From NCBI GenBank assembly GCA_024330965.1, contig JANDJL010000008.1:1-64000 (forward strand): 64,000 bases of DNA, written 5' to 3'. Source of the stretch: Nitrospira sp. (lineage in GTDB: Bacteria > Nitrospirota > Nitrospiria > Nitrospirales > Nitrospiraceae). The first letter of the stretch is position 1; every line of letters starts with the position of its first letter. The notes under the pieces were generated by a model. The model did no database searches. It had not been told where the DNA came from and saw only the letters and a list, made by a program, of their open reading frames with translations. The translations under genes were made by a program, and so were the position numbers. Shown here one piece after another: positions 18,635 to 27,806 of this stretch.

Positions 18635-19945
18635 ATGTGGCGCGTTCTCTATAACATCGGTCTTTTGGTCGCCACGCCGATCGTCGTCGGCCTGCTGCTG
18701 GCGAAGCCTCGATGCCGGAGAGGGTTTCTCCAGCGAATGGGCTGGCAAGTCCATCCGTCTGATAAGGAACAACAGGATCGACCGGTCATTTGGGTGCATG
18801 CGGTATCGCTGGGAGAGGCAGTCGCGGCTGCTCCGCTCGTCAAGGCGTTGCGGGAACGCCATCCGGAGTTTTGCTATATCGTGACAACTGTAACGGAGAC
18901 CGGGCGCGAGGTGGTCGAGCAACGATTAGCCGGCGTGGCGGAGCATCGGTATGCGCCGCTGGATTTTTCATGGGCGGTCTCCGGCATGGTGAATCGGCTG
19001 CGGCCTTCACTGTACCTGTTCGTTGAAACGGAGCTGTGGCCCAACATGCTCTGGACCTTGAACGATCGGGGCGTTCCGACGATCTTGGTGAATGGCCGAT
19101 TGTCGTCCCGCTCGTTTGGTCGCCAAAATAGGGGCGCCGTTCGCTTGTTCTATCGATCCGTCATCCGGTCGATCACCCTGTGTTTGATGCAATCTGATCG
19201 GGATCGACAACGAATGGTCGCACTGGGCGCCGATCCTTCTTGTGTGCATACGACCGGCAATATCAAGTTCGATCAACCGCTTCCCGCTGGGGAGGACGGT
19301 GAGGCCTCGGAACGGAGCTTTGGGTTACATCGGTCGGACAAGCTGATTTTGGCCGGCAGCACCCACGCTGGTGAAGAAGAAATGCTGGTCGCGGCCTATC
19401 GCCGGATTGTGGGAGCAGATCCTTCGGCTGTGTTGATGCTGGCGCCTCGACATATCGAGCGGGTGGAGCAGGTCGAATCCATGATTCGCGACGCCGGTTT
19501 GACGGTTCAACGGAAAAGCCGGATCGAACAAAAGGGACGGGGGCCACGGGTCATCATCTTGGACACGAGGGGGGAGTTGGCCCGCGCCTACCGCGAGGCG
19601 ACCGTGGCGTTCGTGGGAGGAACGTTGGTACCGGTCGGGGGCCATAATTTGCTGGAGCCGGCGGCTTGGGGAAAACCGGTCCTCTTCGGACCCTACACCG
19701 ATCATTGCGCGGACGTGGCGACCATGCTGGAAGAAGCGGAGGGAGGCAGGCGCGTCAGGGACGTGGAAGACTTAGTGCGCGCGTGCAGCGAATGGCTTAC
19801 CGATCCCCATCTCCGTGAGCGTGTTGGACTGGCCGCGCGGCGTGTCGTGTCGGACAATCAAGGTGCCTTGAAACGCGCACTGGACCTGATCGAGTCATGC
19901 CTGAACGCCGTAGAGGCGTCTCGCCGTTCCCTCCGGCCTTCGTGA
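18635..19945 (+). CDS. waaA: 3-deoxy-D-manno-octulosonic acid transferase
   Basis: WaaA (KdtA, GT30) adds Kdo to lipid A from CMP-Kdo at the inner membrane. It has 436 residues with an N-terminal membrane anchor (about 5-22) and the acceptor-site motif WVHAVSLGEAVAAAPL; E61 there aligns with the catalytic Glu. FVETELWPNMLW near residue 128 and the C-terminal GGTLVPVGGHNLLEPAAWGK are also characteristic. Whether it adds one or two Kdo residues cannot be read. It lies 27 bases after the acyltransferase gene. The next gene follows after about 170 bases. Confidence 0.95.
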   Translation: MWRVLYNIGLLVATPIVVGLLLAKPRCRRGFLQRMGWQVHPSDKEQQDRPVIWVHAVSLGEAVAAAPLVKALRERHPEFCYIVTTVTETGREVVEQRLAGVAEHRYAPLDFSWAVSGMVNRLRPSLYLFVETELWPNMLWTLNDRGVPTILVNGRLSSRSFGRQNRGAVRLFYRSVIRSITLCLMQSDRDRQRMVALGADPSCVHTTGNIKFDQPLPAGEDGEASERSFGLHRSDKLILAGSTHAGEEEMLVAAYRRIVGADPSAVLMLAPRHIERVEQVESMIRDAGLTVQRKSRIEQKGRGPRVIILDTRGELARAYREATVAFVGGTLVPVGGHNLLEPAAWGKPVLFGPYTDHCADVATMLEEAEGGRRVRDVEDLVRACSEWLTDPHLRERVGLAARRVVSDNQGALKRALDLIESCLNAVEASRRSLRPS

Positions 19946-20115
19946 CCTGTACGGCGAGGGAATCGTCAAGACATCGAGCGCCGGTTGTATAAAGGAGAAC
20001 GCCGTCAAACCCCTAGGAATGTGCGCAAGGGAAATGAATTCAAGAAGGGATGTGCGCGGCGGCGTTCAGGCGCTCGGTCGTTGCGTCTTCACGGTCGGGG
20101 GGACGCCGAGCTGAT

Positions 20116-21198
20116 ATGGCGCTCTTGCAGCCCGGACAACCGGTCCGGACATGGCTTCGGTGGGCCGCGTTTTTCTATGGCCTGTTCGTGCGATCGCGTG
20201 GGTGGTGGTATCGACGCGGTTGGGCTTCTCCGTCCCGCTTGCCCTGCAGGGTGGTGAGCGTAGGCAACCTCACCGTCGGTGGAACCGGCAAAACGCCGGT
20301 TGTCATCTTGCTGGCGGAATGGGTGCAAGCCGAAGGGCTGAAGGTCGCCGTGTTGAGCCGGGGCTACAAACGAGTGAAGGGAGCGAGCCGGCTGCTGGTG
20401 TCCGATGGGGTCCGGGTGCTGACCGGCCCGTCGGAAGCAGGTGATGAACCCTTTCTCATTGCCAAGCGGTGCCGGTCCGCGATTGTGGCGGTAGGGGCTG
20501 ACCGAACCGAACTGGGCCGATGGGTTTTGGCGCAACACCAGGTGGATTGCATGATCTTGGACGACGGGTTTCAGCATCGGGGGCTCCATCGGGACGTTGA
20601 TGTCGTCTTGCTCGACGCGACCGACGCGGCGGGGCTTGACGCGCTGGTGCCGGCCGGTCGCCTGCGCGAGCCGCTTGAAGAACTGGCTCGCGCGACGGCG
20701 GTCGTCGTCACGAGGGCCGATTCCCGAGAGAACGTCGAAGCAATCCACCGGCGTCTGAAGGAGGCCGGCGTCACGTGCCACGATGGGATCGAGGTATCGT
20801 TCAGGCCGGAAGTGCTGGTGTCGGTGCGGGATGACGGGAATCGGCCGCTCGAATGGGCTCAAGGGAAAAAAACGTGGCTGGTGAGCGGCATCGGTAACAG
20901 CCAATCGTTCCGCCGGTCCGCTGAGGCGGCTGGCGTGGTCATTGTCGGCGAGACCGCCTTCGGGGATCACCACCGTTACGGAGGTGACGATGTCGGTCTC
21001 GTTCGAGCCGCAGCAAGGGCCGCCGGCGCGGAACTGGTACTCACGACGGAGAAGGATGCCGGCAAATTGTCGTCCTTTCTTGAGCCGGAGGATTCCTGGT
21101 GGGCGTTGCGGATTCGCGTGGAGATCCTCCAGGGGCTGGAGCGGCTGCGCCACCTTGTTCTCGGAGAAATCAGAAGAGGACAGGAAACCGGTGCGTAG
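20116..21198 (+). CDS. lpxK: Tetraacyldisaccharide 4'-kinase
   Basis: LpxK phosphorylates the lipid A disaccharide at the 4' position. I start it at ATG 20116 (360 residues), because [20 protein letters not shown] aligns with the membrane-proximal N helix of LpxK. The frame itself extends to 20050, adding 22 Arg/Ser-rich residues. A modified P-loop is present: [15 protein letters not shown] near residue 50. Also present are SRGYKR and LDDGFQH, the conserved acidic motif. It overlaps the heptosyltransferase fusion by eight bases. The 170 bases after waaA hold no supported gene. Confidence 0.95.
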   Translation: MALLQPGQPVRTWLRWAAFFYGLFVRSRGWWYRRGWASPSRLPCRVVSVGNLTVGGTGKTPVVILLAEWVQAEGLKVAVLSRGYKRVKGASRLLVSDGVRVLTGPSEAGDEPFLIAKRCRSAIVAVGADRTELGRWVLAQHQVDCMILDDGFQHRGLHRDVDVVLLDATDAAGLDALVPAGRLREPLEELARATAVVVTRADSRENVEAIHRRLKEAGVTCHDGIEVSFRPEVLVSVRDDGNRPLEWAQGKKTWLVSGIGNSQSFRRSAEAAGVVIVGETAFGDHHRYGGDDVGLVRAAARAAGAELVLTTEKDAGKLSSFLEPEDSWWALRIRVEILQGLERLRHLVLGEIRRGQETGA

Positions 21199-22984
21199 GG
21201 AATCGGTCAAGCGGCTTGTCGTGCGGGCGCCGAATTGGATCGGCGACGCCGTCATGTGCGAGCCGGCGTTGCGCGGGCTTCGGTCACTGTTTCCTCATGC
21301 GGAACTGACCCTGCTGGCGAAGCCCTCCGTTGCGGAACTGTTCTGCGGTCACGCGGGCGCGGACCGGATCATCCTGTATGACGACCGCCGTCTTCACGCA
21401 GGGCTTTCGGGAAAATGGGCGCTCGCCGAGACTCTACGCCGGCACCGATTCGATCTAGCCGTGCTGTTTCAAAACGCCTTCGAGGCGGCATTGCTGGCCT
21501 GGCTGGCCGGTATCCCGCGCCGGTATGGGTATGCCACCGATGGGCGTACCTTGTTCCTGACCGATCCGGTCGCGGTTCCCGACTTCCGGAGACCAGTTCA
21601 TCAAGTCGCCTATTACTGGAACTTGCTCAAACCGTTGGGCTTGAATGGAGAGCCGGTGGCTCCGGCGCTGACTGTATCGCCCGATGAGGAACGGAAGATG
21701 GGCGAGAGACTGGCGTCAGCGGGAATCGGACCGTCGGATCTCGTCATCGGCATCAACCCCGGCTCCGTGTACGGGGCGGCCAAACGGTGGCCGTCTGATC
21801 GCTTTGCGGAGGTCGCGCGACGACTGGCCGGACGATTGCGTGGGCACGAAGGAAGGGCGGTGGCGACGGTAATCCTCGGCGCCAAGGGGGAAGAAGCCTT
21901 GGGACGAGAGATCGCGGGCCGTCTTGATGGAAAGACGGCGGTCTTCTCCGGGGCGACCACGATTCGAGAATTGATGGCGGCGATCAAACGGTGCCGACTG
22001 TTGCTGACCAATGATACCGGCCCGATGCACATTGCCGCGGCTCTCGGCGTGCCAGTCACGGCGATTTTTGGGCCGACGGATTGGCGGACGACGTCCCCCT
22101 ATGGACAGGAAGGCGGCATCGTGCGGGAGCCCGTTGAGTGTGCCCCCTGTCTGCTGAGAGAATGCCCCATAGATCATCGATGTATGACGAGAGTGCCGGT
22201 TGATCGGGTGTACGAGACGGCGGTGCGTCAGGTGCAAGGCAATGACAGGGCACGGTACGAATCGGCGGGAGATTCCCCCACGGCCCATGGTGCACAAGCC
22301 CGGCAGTCTGCCGACATGACCGCCGGTCTGGCCGGTGTCACGGTATTTTTGGATCGTGACGGGACCTTGAATCCTGACCCTGGCTACATTCGTTCGCCAG
22401 ACCAATTTGAACTGTTTCCTGGTGTCGCCGAGGCATTGGCCAAGCTGAAGCAGGTTGGAGCCCGATTGATCGTTGTGACCAACCAATCGGGCGTGGCCAG
22501 GGGGCTGCTGTCGCTCAGGGATCTGGAGGCGATTCATGAAAAACTTGCCCACCTGCTGGGCGAAGCCGGTGTATCCCTCGATGCCGTTTATGTCTGCCCG
22601 CATCATCCGGATGATGGCTGCCATTGTCGAAAACCGAAAACCGGATTGATCGATCGGGCGGTCTGCGACCATGCGATCGATCTGTCTCGGTCCTATCTCA
22701 TTGGCGATCAGGTGCGTGATATGGAACTGGCCAAGCGTGTGGGGGCGCGGAGTGTGCTAGTGACGACAGGGGCTATTGAGCCCAAGCAGGTGGACGGTCT
22801 TCGTGACGCCGGCCTTGTTCCTGATCGGGTGGCGTCGTCGCTTGAGGAGGCTGCGGAATGGATTTTGGGAGATGCACAGGCTCGGTTTCACCAGCCGGCC
22901 GTTCGAAGATCCGAAGAGGAGCGCGACGGTGATGCACAACCGGTCTCTGACGGCCCAACGGGCGTGATGCAGAAACGTGGTTGA
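21191..22984 (+). CDS. WaaF-GmhB fusion: heptosyltransferase II plus heptose-1,7-bisphosphate 7-phosphatase
   Basis: One 597-residue frame carries two LPS-heptose functions. Residues 1-360 are a GT9 heptosyltransferase: RLVVRAPNWIGDAVMCEPAL at the N terminus and LLTNDTGPMHIAAALG plus FGPTDWRTTSPYG near 280-300. Residues 376-570 are a HAD phosphatase of the GmhB type: FLDRDGTLNPDPGY with its catalytic Asp pair, VVTNQSGVARG, the zinc loop CPHHPDDGCHCRKPKTG, and LIGDQVRDMELA. The GTG start at 21191 follows AGGAAACC and overlaps lpxK by eight bases. ATG 22316 would start the phosphatase alone, but no ribosome site precedes it. The fusion couples ADP-heptose precursor supply and transfer. Confidence 0.9.
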   Translation: MRRESVKRLVVRAPNWIGDAVMCEPALRGLRSLFPHAELTLLAKPSVAELFCGHAGADRIILYDDRRLHAGLSGKWALAETLRRHRFDLAVLFQNAFEAALLAWLAGIPRRYGYATDGRTLFLTDPVAVPDFRRPVHQVAYYWNLLKPLGLNGEPVAPALTVSPDEERKMGERLASAGIGPSDLVIGINPGSVYGAAKRWPSDRFAEVARRLAGRLRGHEGRAVATVILGAKGEEALGREIAGRLDGKTAVFSGATTIRELMAAIKRCRLLLTNDTGPMHIAAALGVPVTAIFGPTDWRTTSPYGQEGGIVREPVECAPCLLRECPIDHRCMTRVPVDRVYETAVRQVQGNDRARYESAGDSPTAHGAQARQSADMTAGLAGVTVFLDRDGTLNPDPGYIRSPDQFELFPGVAEALAKLKQVGARLIVVTNQSGVARGLLSLRDLEAIHEKLAHLLGEAGVSLDAVYVCPHHPDDGCHCRKPKTGLIDRAVCDHAIDLSRSYLIGDQVRDMELAKRVGARSVLVTTGAIEPKQVDGLRDAGLVPDRVASSLEEAAEWILGDAQARFHQPAVRRSEEERDGDAQPVSDGPTGVMQKRG

Positions 22985-22988
22985 GATC

Positions 22989-24017
22989 ATGTACGAACCA
23001 GGCGGATATGGAGGGGGAGCGCCTTCCTCGATACCCTGCAACCTCTGCGGAGGAACGGAGGTCTCCACCCTGTCGAACCGCAGTCGCAGCGGGAAACCCC
23101 TGCGCACGGTCATCTGTCGGGCCTGCGGACTGGTCTGGTCCGATCCTCGTCCCCATGACGCCAGGCGGTTTTATGAAGAGGAATATCGCATCTCCTATAA
23201 ACAGACCTACCAGCCAAAATCCAAACATGTGCTGCGGGCCGGAAAGGTTGCCCTCTCTCGCTTTGAGAAGATCAAAGAATTTTTGCTGGCGGGCCCCAAG
23301 CGGATCCTGGATGTGGGAAGCGGCGGAGGAGAATTTGCCTATCTTCTGCAATCGCTGGGACATCACATACACGGTGTAGAACCCAATCGGGGGTACGCTG
23401 AATATTCGCAACGGCAATATGGATTGACGGTACGGATCGGCTTTGTTCAGGACATGGTGTTTCCGGCCGAATCATTCGATCTCATAACCATGTGGCACGT
23501 GCTCGAGCATACGGAGGATCCTGGGGCGGTGTTGGCACGCTTGCGTTCTTGGCTGAAACCTGGCGGAACGTTGGTTGTCGAGGTGCCGAACGTGGAGGCG
23601 ACCTGCCAGGCTCCCCAAAACACGTTCCACGAAGCCCATCTGTACAATTTCAACGTCGTGACGTTACGCCGATTGGCCAAGAAACAGGGGTTGTATGAGA
23701 TCCGGCACGTCATCTCTCGCGATGGTGGCAATATCACGATGGCGCTTGCGCGTGATGAATCGCCCGCTGAGGCTGATGTCAAGCTGGACATTCCAGGCAA
23801 CTACGAATGGATCGCCCGCATCGTCCGCGGGCACCGTGCCTGGCGCCACCATTTGTCGCTGATGCCGTACCTCAGAGCCTGGCAGCGTGGACGACGGTCA
23901 CTTGAAGAATGGCGAGAGACGACGAGCGGGCTGAGCGGCAAGGCTCTGCTCGACGATCTCTACAGGCGGGAGTTGCAGACCTGTTGCTCGATTGAGTCGG
24001 ATCACGGAGTTGCATGA
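22989..24017 (+). CDS. SAM-dependent methyltransferase with N-terminal zinc-ribbon-like cysteines
   Basis: The 342-residue protein has two CxxC pairs, CNLCGG and CRACGL, in the first 50 residues, forming a probable zinc ribbon. A class I methyltransferase domain follows: ILDVGSGGGEFAYLL near residue 105, GVEPNRGYAEYS, and DLITMWHVLEHTEDP. This architecture (Methyltransf_23 type) is common in surface-glycan loci. The acceptor is unknown; a sugar of the core or O-chain is an inference. Start choice is uncertain between GTG 22977, which overlaps the previous stop, and ATG 22989. Another methyltransferase with similar organisation lies at 36529. Confidence 0.85.
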   Translation: MYEPGGYGGGAPSSIPCNLCGGTEVSTLSNRSRSGKPLRTVICRACGLVWSDPRPHDARRFYEEEYRISYKQTYQPKSKHVLRAGKVALSRFEKIKEFLLAGPKRILDVGSGGGEFAYLLQSLGHHIHGVEPNRGYAEYSQRQYGLTVRIGFVQDMVFPAESFDLITMWHVLEHTEDPGAVLARLRSWLKPGGTLVVEVPNVEATCQAPQNTFHEAHLYNFNVVTLRRLAKKQGLYEIRHVISRDGGNITMALARDESPAEADVKLDIPGNYEWIARIVRGHRAWRHHLSLMPYLRAWQRGRRSLEEWRETTSGLSGKALLDDLYRRELQTCCSIESDHGVA

Positions 24018-24071
24018 CCGGCCTCGACCGGTTTTCTCCCTCTCTAGTCAGCTTGGTAACAAGGACGTTCC

Positions 24072-25145
24072 ATGTGTGATGCCCCGGCCGATGGTCATTT
24101 TCCGGATTTTCGGTTCGATCGAGCCCGCATTCTACTGATCAAACCGAGTTCCCTTGGCGACATTGTGCATACGATGCCGGTGGTGTCAGCCATCAAGGCA
24201 GAATGGCCTGTGAGCCATGTGACGTGGGTCGTCAAACGCCAGTGGGCGGAATTGGTCGAGCGGATCGAAGGAGTCGATCGGGTCTGGCCGGTGGGCGAAA
24301 CGGCTCGCGATTGGATCAAGCAGGCACGACGTCTGAGAGCTGAGCGGTTTGATCTTGCGGTCGATTTACAGGGCCTGTTCCGGAGCGGGGCCCTTGCGTG
24401 GTTGAGCGGCGCTCCTCATCGCGTCGGCTTTGCCAATGGAAGGGAAGGCAGTCCATGGTTCTACACAAGGCGCGTGCCTGTCCCAAGGGAAGAGACGCAT
24501 GCGGTCGATCGGTATTTACTTCTCGCTCGATCCCTAGGTCTCCGAGTGTCGGGGACGCCTCGGTTTTCATTCGTCACGTTCGACCGTGATCGGGAAATCA
24601 TTCAGGGTGTCTGTGCGCGGGAAAGGCTGTCGATCGATCAGCCTTGGATCGCCATGAACGTCTCAGCTCGCTGGCCGACTAAACGTTGGTTGCTGAGTTC
24701 CTTTGCCGAGGTGCTGGATCGACTGTATGAGGAAGAGCTGGGACCGGTCGTGGTGATCGGGAGTGCCGGCGATCGGTCGGATGTGGCGCAACTGCGAAGC
24801 ATCGCTAGAAGTCCGTTTCTTGATTTCACGGGTAAGGTCCCGCTGGGTTGTTTGCCGGCTTTTCTTTCGAGAGCAGCTCTTCTGATCACGAACGATTCTG
24901 GTCCGATGCATGTTGCTGCTGCGGTGGGGGTTCGGGTCATCGCGCTGTTCGGGCCGACCAGCGAAGTTCGCACGGGCCCCTATGGATCGGGCCATCATGT
25001 GCTGACGAAGCCGACTGCTTGCCGACCCTGCTTCAGCCGCATCTGCCAACACACGCCTGAGCTTGCGTGTTTACGCCTCATTACACCCGCCGAGGTCGTT
25101 GATATCGCCCGCCGTGTCATGGCTGAGCGGTTGGTCTCCCCATGA
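24072..25145 (+). CDS. GT9 heptosyltransferase, WaaC-like
   Basis: The 357-residue protein belongs to glycosyltransferase family 9. The N-terminal motif ILLIKPSSLGDIVHTMPVV and the segment FDLAVDLQGLFRSG are most like heptosyltransferase I (WaaC), which adds the first heptose to Kdo. The donor-site segment LLITNDSGPMHVAAAVG and FGPTSEVRTGPYG follow near 280-300. The tail has several Cys residues (CRPCF, CQHTPELAC), often seen in this family. The ATG follows AAGGACG after a 54-base gap. It overlaps the next GT9 gene by four bases. The WaaC role is inferred from similarity of motifs. Confidence 0.85.
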   Translation: MCDAPADGHFPDFRFDRARILLIKPSSLGDIVHTMPVVSAIKAEWPVSHVTWVVKRQWAELVERIEGVDRVWPVGETARDWIKQARRLRAERFDLAVDLQGLFRSGALAWLSGAPHRVGFANGREGSPWFYTRRVPVPREETHAVDRYLLLARSLGLRVSGTPRFSFVTFDRDREIIQGVCARERLSIDQPWIAMNVSARWPTKRWLLSSFAEVLDRLYEEELGPVVVIGSAGDRSDVAQLRSIARSPFLDFTGKVPLGCLPAFLSRAALLITNDSGPMHVAAAVGVRVIALFGPTSEVRTGPYGSGHHVLTKPTACRPCFSRICQHTPELACLRLITPAEVVDIARRVMAERLVSP

Positions 25146-26170
25146 ATGTGCTCATCGTGAGGCCGGATGGCATCGGGGATGTGATCTTATCGATTCCGGT
25201 GGCGACGGAGTTGAGACGGCTCGTTCCCGAATCAACGATTGGTTTTCTCACCAGCCCGGTGGCCGCGTCTTTGCTGGATCATCATCCCGATGTGGACTAT
25301 GTGCGAACAATGCGATGGACGGATTCGCTCCAAACCTTGCGCGCAGTCTTTCGTGATGGAGTGGATGCGGCGCTCTTTCTCAAACCATTTCGGCGTCTCA
25401 TGTGGGCGGCCTTTCTGGCGCGTGTGCCGGTCAGGGTTGCGACTGGCTTCCGATGGTATAGCGTCCTCGCCAATCGGCGGATCTACGAACACCGCAGCGA
25501 ATTTCTCCGACATGAGTCGGAGTACAACGTGAAGATGCTGAGAGGACTGGGGTTGCGTCCGCGGACGGGGAACCGTCCGATCTTGGTTGTGAGTGAGGAG
25601 GAACGGCGAGGCGGTGAACAACGGTGGGAAGCGATGGCGGGCCCGCGCGTTGTCGTTCATCCGGGAGGCCATTCCGCGCGCCGCTGGAAGCCGGGGCATT
25701 TTCGGGCTCTCGCCGTTGAGCTCATGCAAAAGGGATGCGGGGTGATCTTGACGGGCAGTGAGAAGGAACGGAGTGAGTTCGAACGCGAGGTATTATTGGG
25801 AGCACCGCTTCCCTCCGGTGTCTCTAATCTGTGCAATTTGATGGGATGTCTCTCGGTACGGGATCTGATGGGAGTGATTGCCGCCGCCGACGTGGTGGTA
25901 TCCGGAGCCACCGGGCCAGCGCACATAGCAGCGGCGCTCGGCACAGCGGTGGTCAGTCTCTTTGATCCGCGCAGAAATAATTTGCCGACGAGATGGCGGC
26001 CTCTGGGAACCGGCTTGCTGCTGCGACCCGACGTCCCCACCTGTGAAAAATGTATCGGCGAGGTCTGTCCGTTTTGGGACTGTCTTGACCGATTGACGGT
26101 CTCGCAGGTTGTGGTTGCTGTGGAACGCGTGGCACAAACCAAGGCACCGCTGACGGTGCTTCATCTGTAA
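25142..26170 (+). CDS. GT9 family glycosyltransferase
   Basis: This 342-residue protein has the GT9 layout: MNVLIVRPDGIGDVILSIPV at the start, VVHPGGHSARRWKPG near residue 175 and VVVSGATGPAHIAAALG near 255. The usual NDxGP motif is replaced by SGATGP. It ends with a CEKCIGEVCPFWDC cluster. It probably transfers a heptose or other sugar to the LPS core from an ADP- or nucleotide-activated donor on the cytoplasmic side. The start overlaps the preceding GT9 stop (ATGA). It is the last gene of the envelope run; about 420 bases without a supported gene follow. Confidence 0.85.
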   Translation: MNVLIVRPDGIGDVILSIPVATELRRLVPESTIGFLTSPVAASLLDHHPDVDYVRTMRWTDSLQTLRAVFRDGVDAALFLKPFRRLMWAAFLARVPVRVATGFRWYSVLANRRIYEHRSEFLRHESEYNVKMLRGLGLRPRTGNRPILVVSEEERRGGEQRWEAMAGPRVVVHPGGHSARRWKPGHFRALAVELMQKGCGVILTGSEKERSEFEREVLLGAPLPSGVSNLCNLMGCLSVRDLMGVIAAADVVVSGATGPAHIAAALGTAVVSLFDPRRNNLPTRWRPLGTGLLLRPDVPTCEKCIGEVCPFWDCLDRLTVSQVVVAVERVAQTKAPLTVLHL

Positions 26171-26589
26171 GCGGGAGTCCCTTCTCATTTTGGAGGAGGG
26201 CGAAACCTGATGCGGCCGGTCGATCACGGTTTCTTCTCTTGACGGATCTTTTCCCTTGTGTTCATATCATGACCGATTTGAGGGGTGTGTTAGTGGGTGA
26301 ACGTGGCGGACCGCAAGGCCAGCGAGCCCTGCTGTGAAGGAGCTAGATCAAAGCAAAGTCATCACCTAACACTGGTTCGCAACCTGGTGAACGTTCGCTG
26401 ATCCATCTTATTCTCAAACACTGGCATATAAGGGCGACGTCACAAGCCTGGCGGTTCCAGTACGTGTTGGGCCTCTTCTTGACATATCCAGGATTGTCGT
26501 GAAGCCTCGGTTTACATGAATAGAGAGGAGCGGGGCATACCAGTGAGACTCAAAGCGGTTGTGGAACAGCCGGCTTAGGTGGGGAAAGA
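26171..26589. other. Gap without a supported gene
   Basis: This 419-base stretch after the second GT9 gene has stops in all frames and no recognisable protein. TTGACG at about 26239 and TTGACA at about 26489 look like -35 boxes but lack a good -10 at 16-18 bases. A short frame from ATG 26517 begins NREERGIPVRLKAVVEQPA and ends at once. I see nothing else firm in it. Confidence 0.5.
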
Positions 26590-26945
26590 TGGTGATGATC
26601 GTGGAGACCGGCGAACTGGTTCATCTGATGTTGCGGAAACGTGAACTCGCCCTCGTGGGGTTTGCGGACGATCGGTCCGCCGGAACCTTTGTGTCGTATT
26701 CAGTCGGCCGATCACATCGCGGAGAGAATGGGAATAGGAATTTGACGGGCTGCTGATCGCCGATTTGGAGCCTGGCCCGCAAATTCTGGTCCGGCCGGTG
26801 TTGCAAGGGATTCCGCAAGGGATTCTGAAGGAGAAGATTTTCAGCATCGGTCTCACCGCCGACGGGGCCTCCGCCTCTTGCGAGGTGAAACGCGTCGCCA
26901 GAAACACAAGTACAACAGAGACAGACCGGATCAACCTGTGACTCC
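26590..26945 (+). pseudogene. Probable decayed small gene upstream of the MNT/HEPN pair
   Basis: Two protein-like stretches in different frames lie head to tail. The first (26590-26756) reads VETGELVHLMLRKRELALVG and on to a stop. The second, in another frame immediately after an in-frame TAG, begins EFDGLLIADLEPGPQILVRP and continues through FSIGLTADGASASCEVKRVA to about 26945. Together they look like one gene of about 115 codons broken by an indel. The family was not recognised. Coincidence is possible; the evidence is the protein-like character of both parts. Confidence 0.35.
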
Positions 26946-27267
26946 ATCGATCGAGTCCGACCCCATCCTTAATGCGTTTCTGGAAAAAATCGCTTCCGTC
27001 CGCCCACTGATCAAGCGGATTGTCTTGTTTGGTTCGCGCGCCAGGGGGACTCATCGGTCCGACTCGGATTATGATTTGCTCCTCGTCGTCTCTCGAAAAG
27101 ATGATGCCTTGCTTGACGCTCTCTATGACGCGGTGATGGACGTTCTGTTAGAGCATGGGCGGTTAGTGTCGTTGAAAGTGTTTCCGGAACGGGAATTTTC
27201 CAGATTGCAATCGTTGCGGACCCCCTTCATGGAGCAAGTGAATCGGGAAGGAGTGCTTGTTGGATAA
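26938..27267 (+). CDS. MNT-type nucleotidyltransferase (candidate antitoxin of HEPN/MNT pair)
   Basis: This small protein of about 109 residues has the minimal nucleotidyltransferase signature LFGSRARGTHRSDSDYDLLL, with the GS and DxD catalytic elements. In HEPN/MNT toxin-antitoxin modules the MNT partner can inactivate the HEPN RNase by nucleotide transfer. The start is uncertain: GTG 26938 is used, while the frame runs up to 26878 over the decayed gene. It overlaps the HEPN gene by about eight bases, as such pairs usually do. It sits between two polysaccharide gene blocks. The toxin-antitoxin role is inferred from pairing. Confidence 0.82.
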   Translation: MTPSIESDPILNAFLEKIASVRPLIKRIVLFGSRARGTHRSDSDYDLLLVVSRKDDALLDALYDAVMDVLLEHGRLVSLKVFPEREFSRLQSLRTPFMEQVNREGVLVG

Positions 27268-27658
27268 GGCGCAGCAGGAGCTCATCCGCGGCTATCTGGC
27301 AAAAGCCCGTGAGAAGGCACGGGTGGCCCGCGACCTGTATGCCAAGAGAGAATGGGACGATGCGATTTCCCGCGCGTACTATGCCGCGTACCACGCGGCG
27401 CAAGCGGCGCTCTTAACGGAAGGACAACGTGCGGACACCCACAAGGGTGTCGTGACCCTGTTCGGCCTGTTGCTGGTGAAAACCGGAAAACTGGACAAAA
27501 GGTGGGGAAAGCTGTTGAGCAACCTGAAAGACGATCGCGAAGCCGGCGACTACGACGCCTTGTCCTACTTGGATGAAGAGACTGCGCGGCGGGCCGTCCG
27601 GGAGGCGGAGGAGTTCGTGGCGGCTGTTGACCAGTACATCACCGGACTTACGCTGTGA
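27260..27658 (+). CDS. HEPN-domain protein
   Basis: The 132-residue all-helical protein matches the HEPN family typified by AYYAAYHAAQAALL near residue 35, with THKGVVTLFG and EAGDYDALSYLDEE after it. A strict RX4-6H RNase motif is not obvious; the nearest is RADTH, with three residues between Arg and His. It may therefore be non-nucleolytic or use a variant site. GGAAGGAG at 27245-27252 precedes two consecutive TTG codons (27257 and 27260), and I use the second. It forms a two-gene unit with the MNT protein. About 150 bases with no supported gene separate it from the aminotransferase gene. Confidence 0.82.
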   Translation: MDKAQQELIRGYLAKAREKARVARDLYAKREWDDAISRAYYAAYHAAQAALLTEGQRADTHKGVVTLFGLLLVKTGKLDKRWGKLLSNLKDDREAGDYDALSYLDEETARRAVREAEEFVAAVDQYITGLTL

Positions 27659-27806
27659 GGTCAAAGGGTGGGGACTTGGAATCGTGTTGTGGAATCCGAG
27701 ACGCCGTCGTTCGGTGGGGGGCAGGTGTGCGTCACCAAGCGGCCCCTGAATTTGAGAGGAACGATGTGGAGGGGGTGAAGAGATCATTCGAAACTAAGGA
27801 GCAAGC

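Noticed and set aside
20089-21255. 388-residue minus-strand frame opposite lpxK
   Set aside because: lpxK on the plus strand has all family motifs; the antisense frame has none.
26517-26577. Short frame resembling a HicB-like start (RLKAVVEQ)
   Set aside because: It stops after 20 codons and no HicA-like partner or continuation was found.
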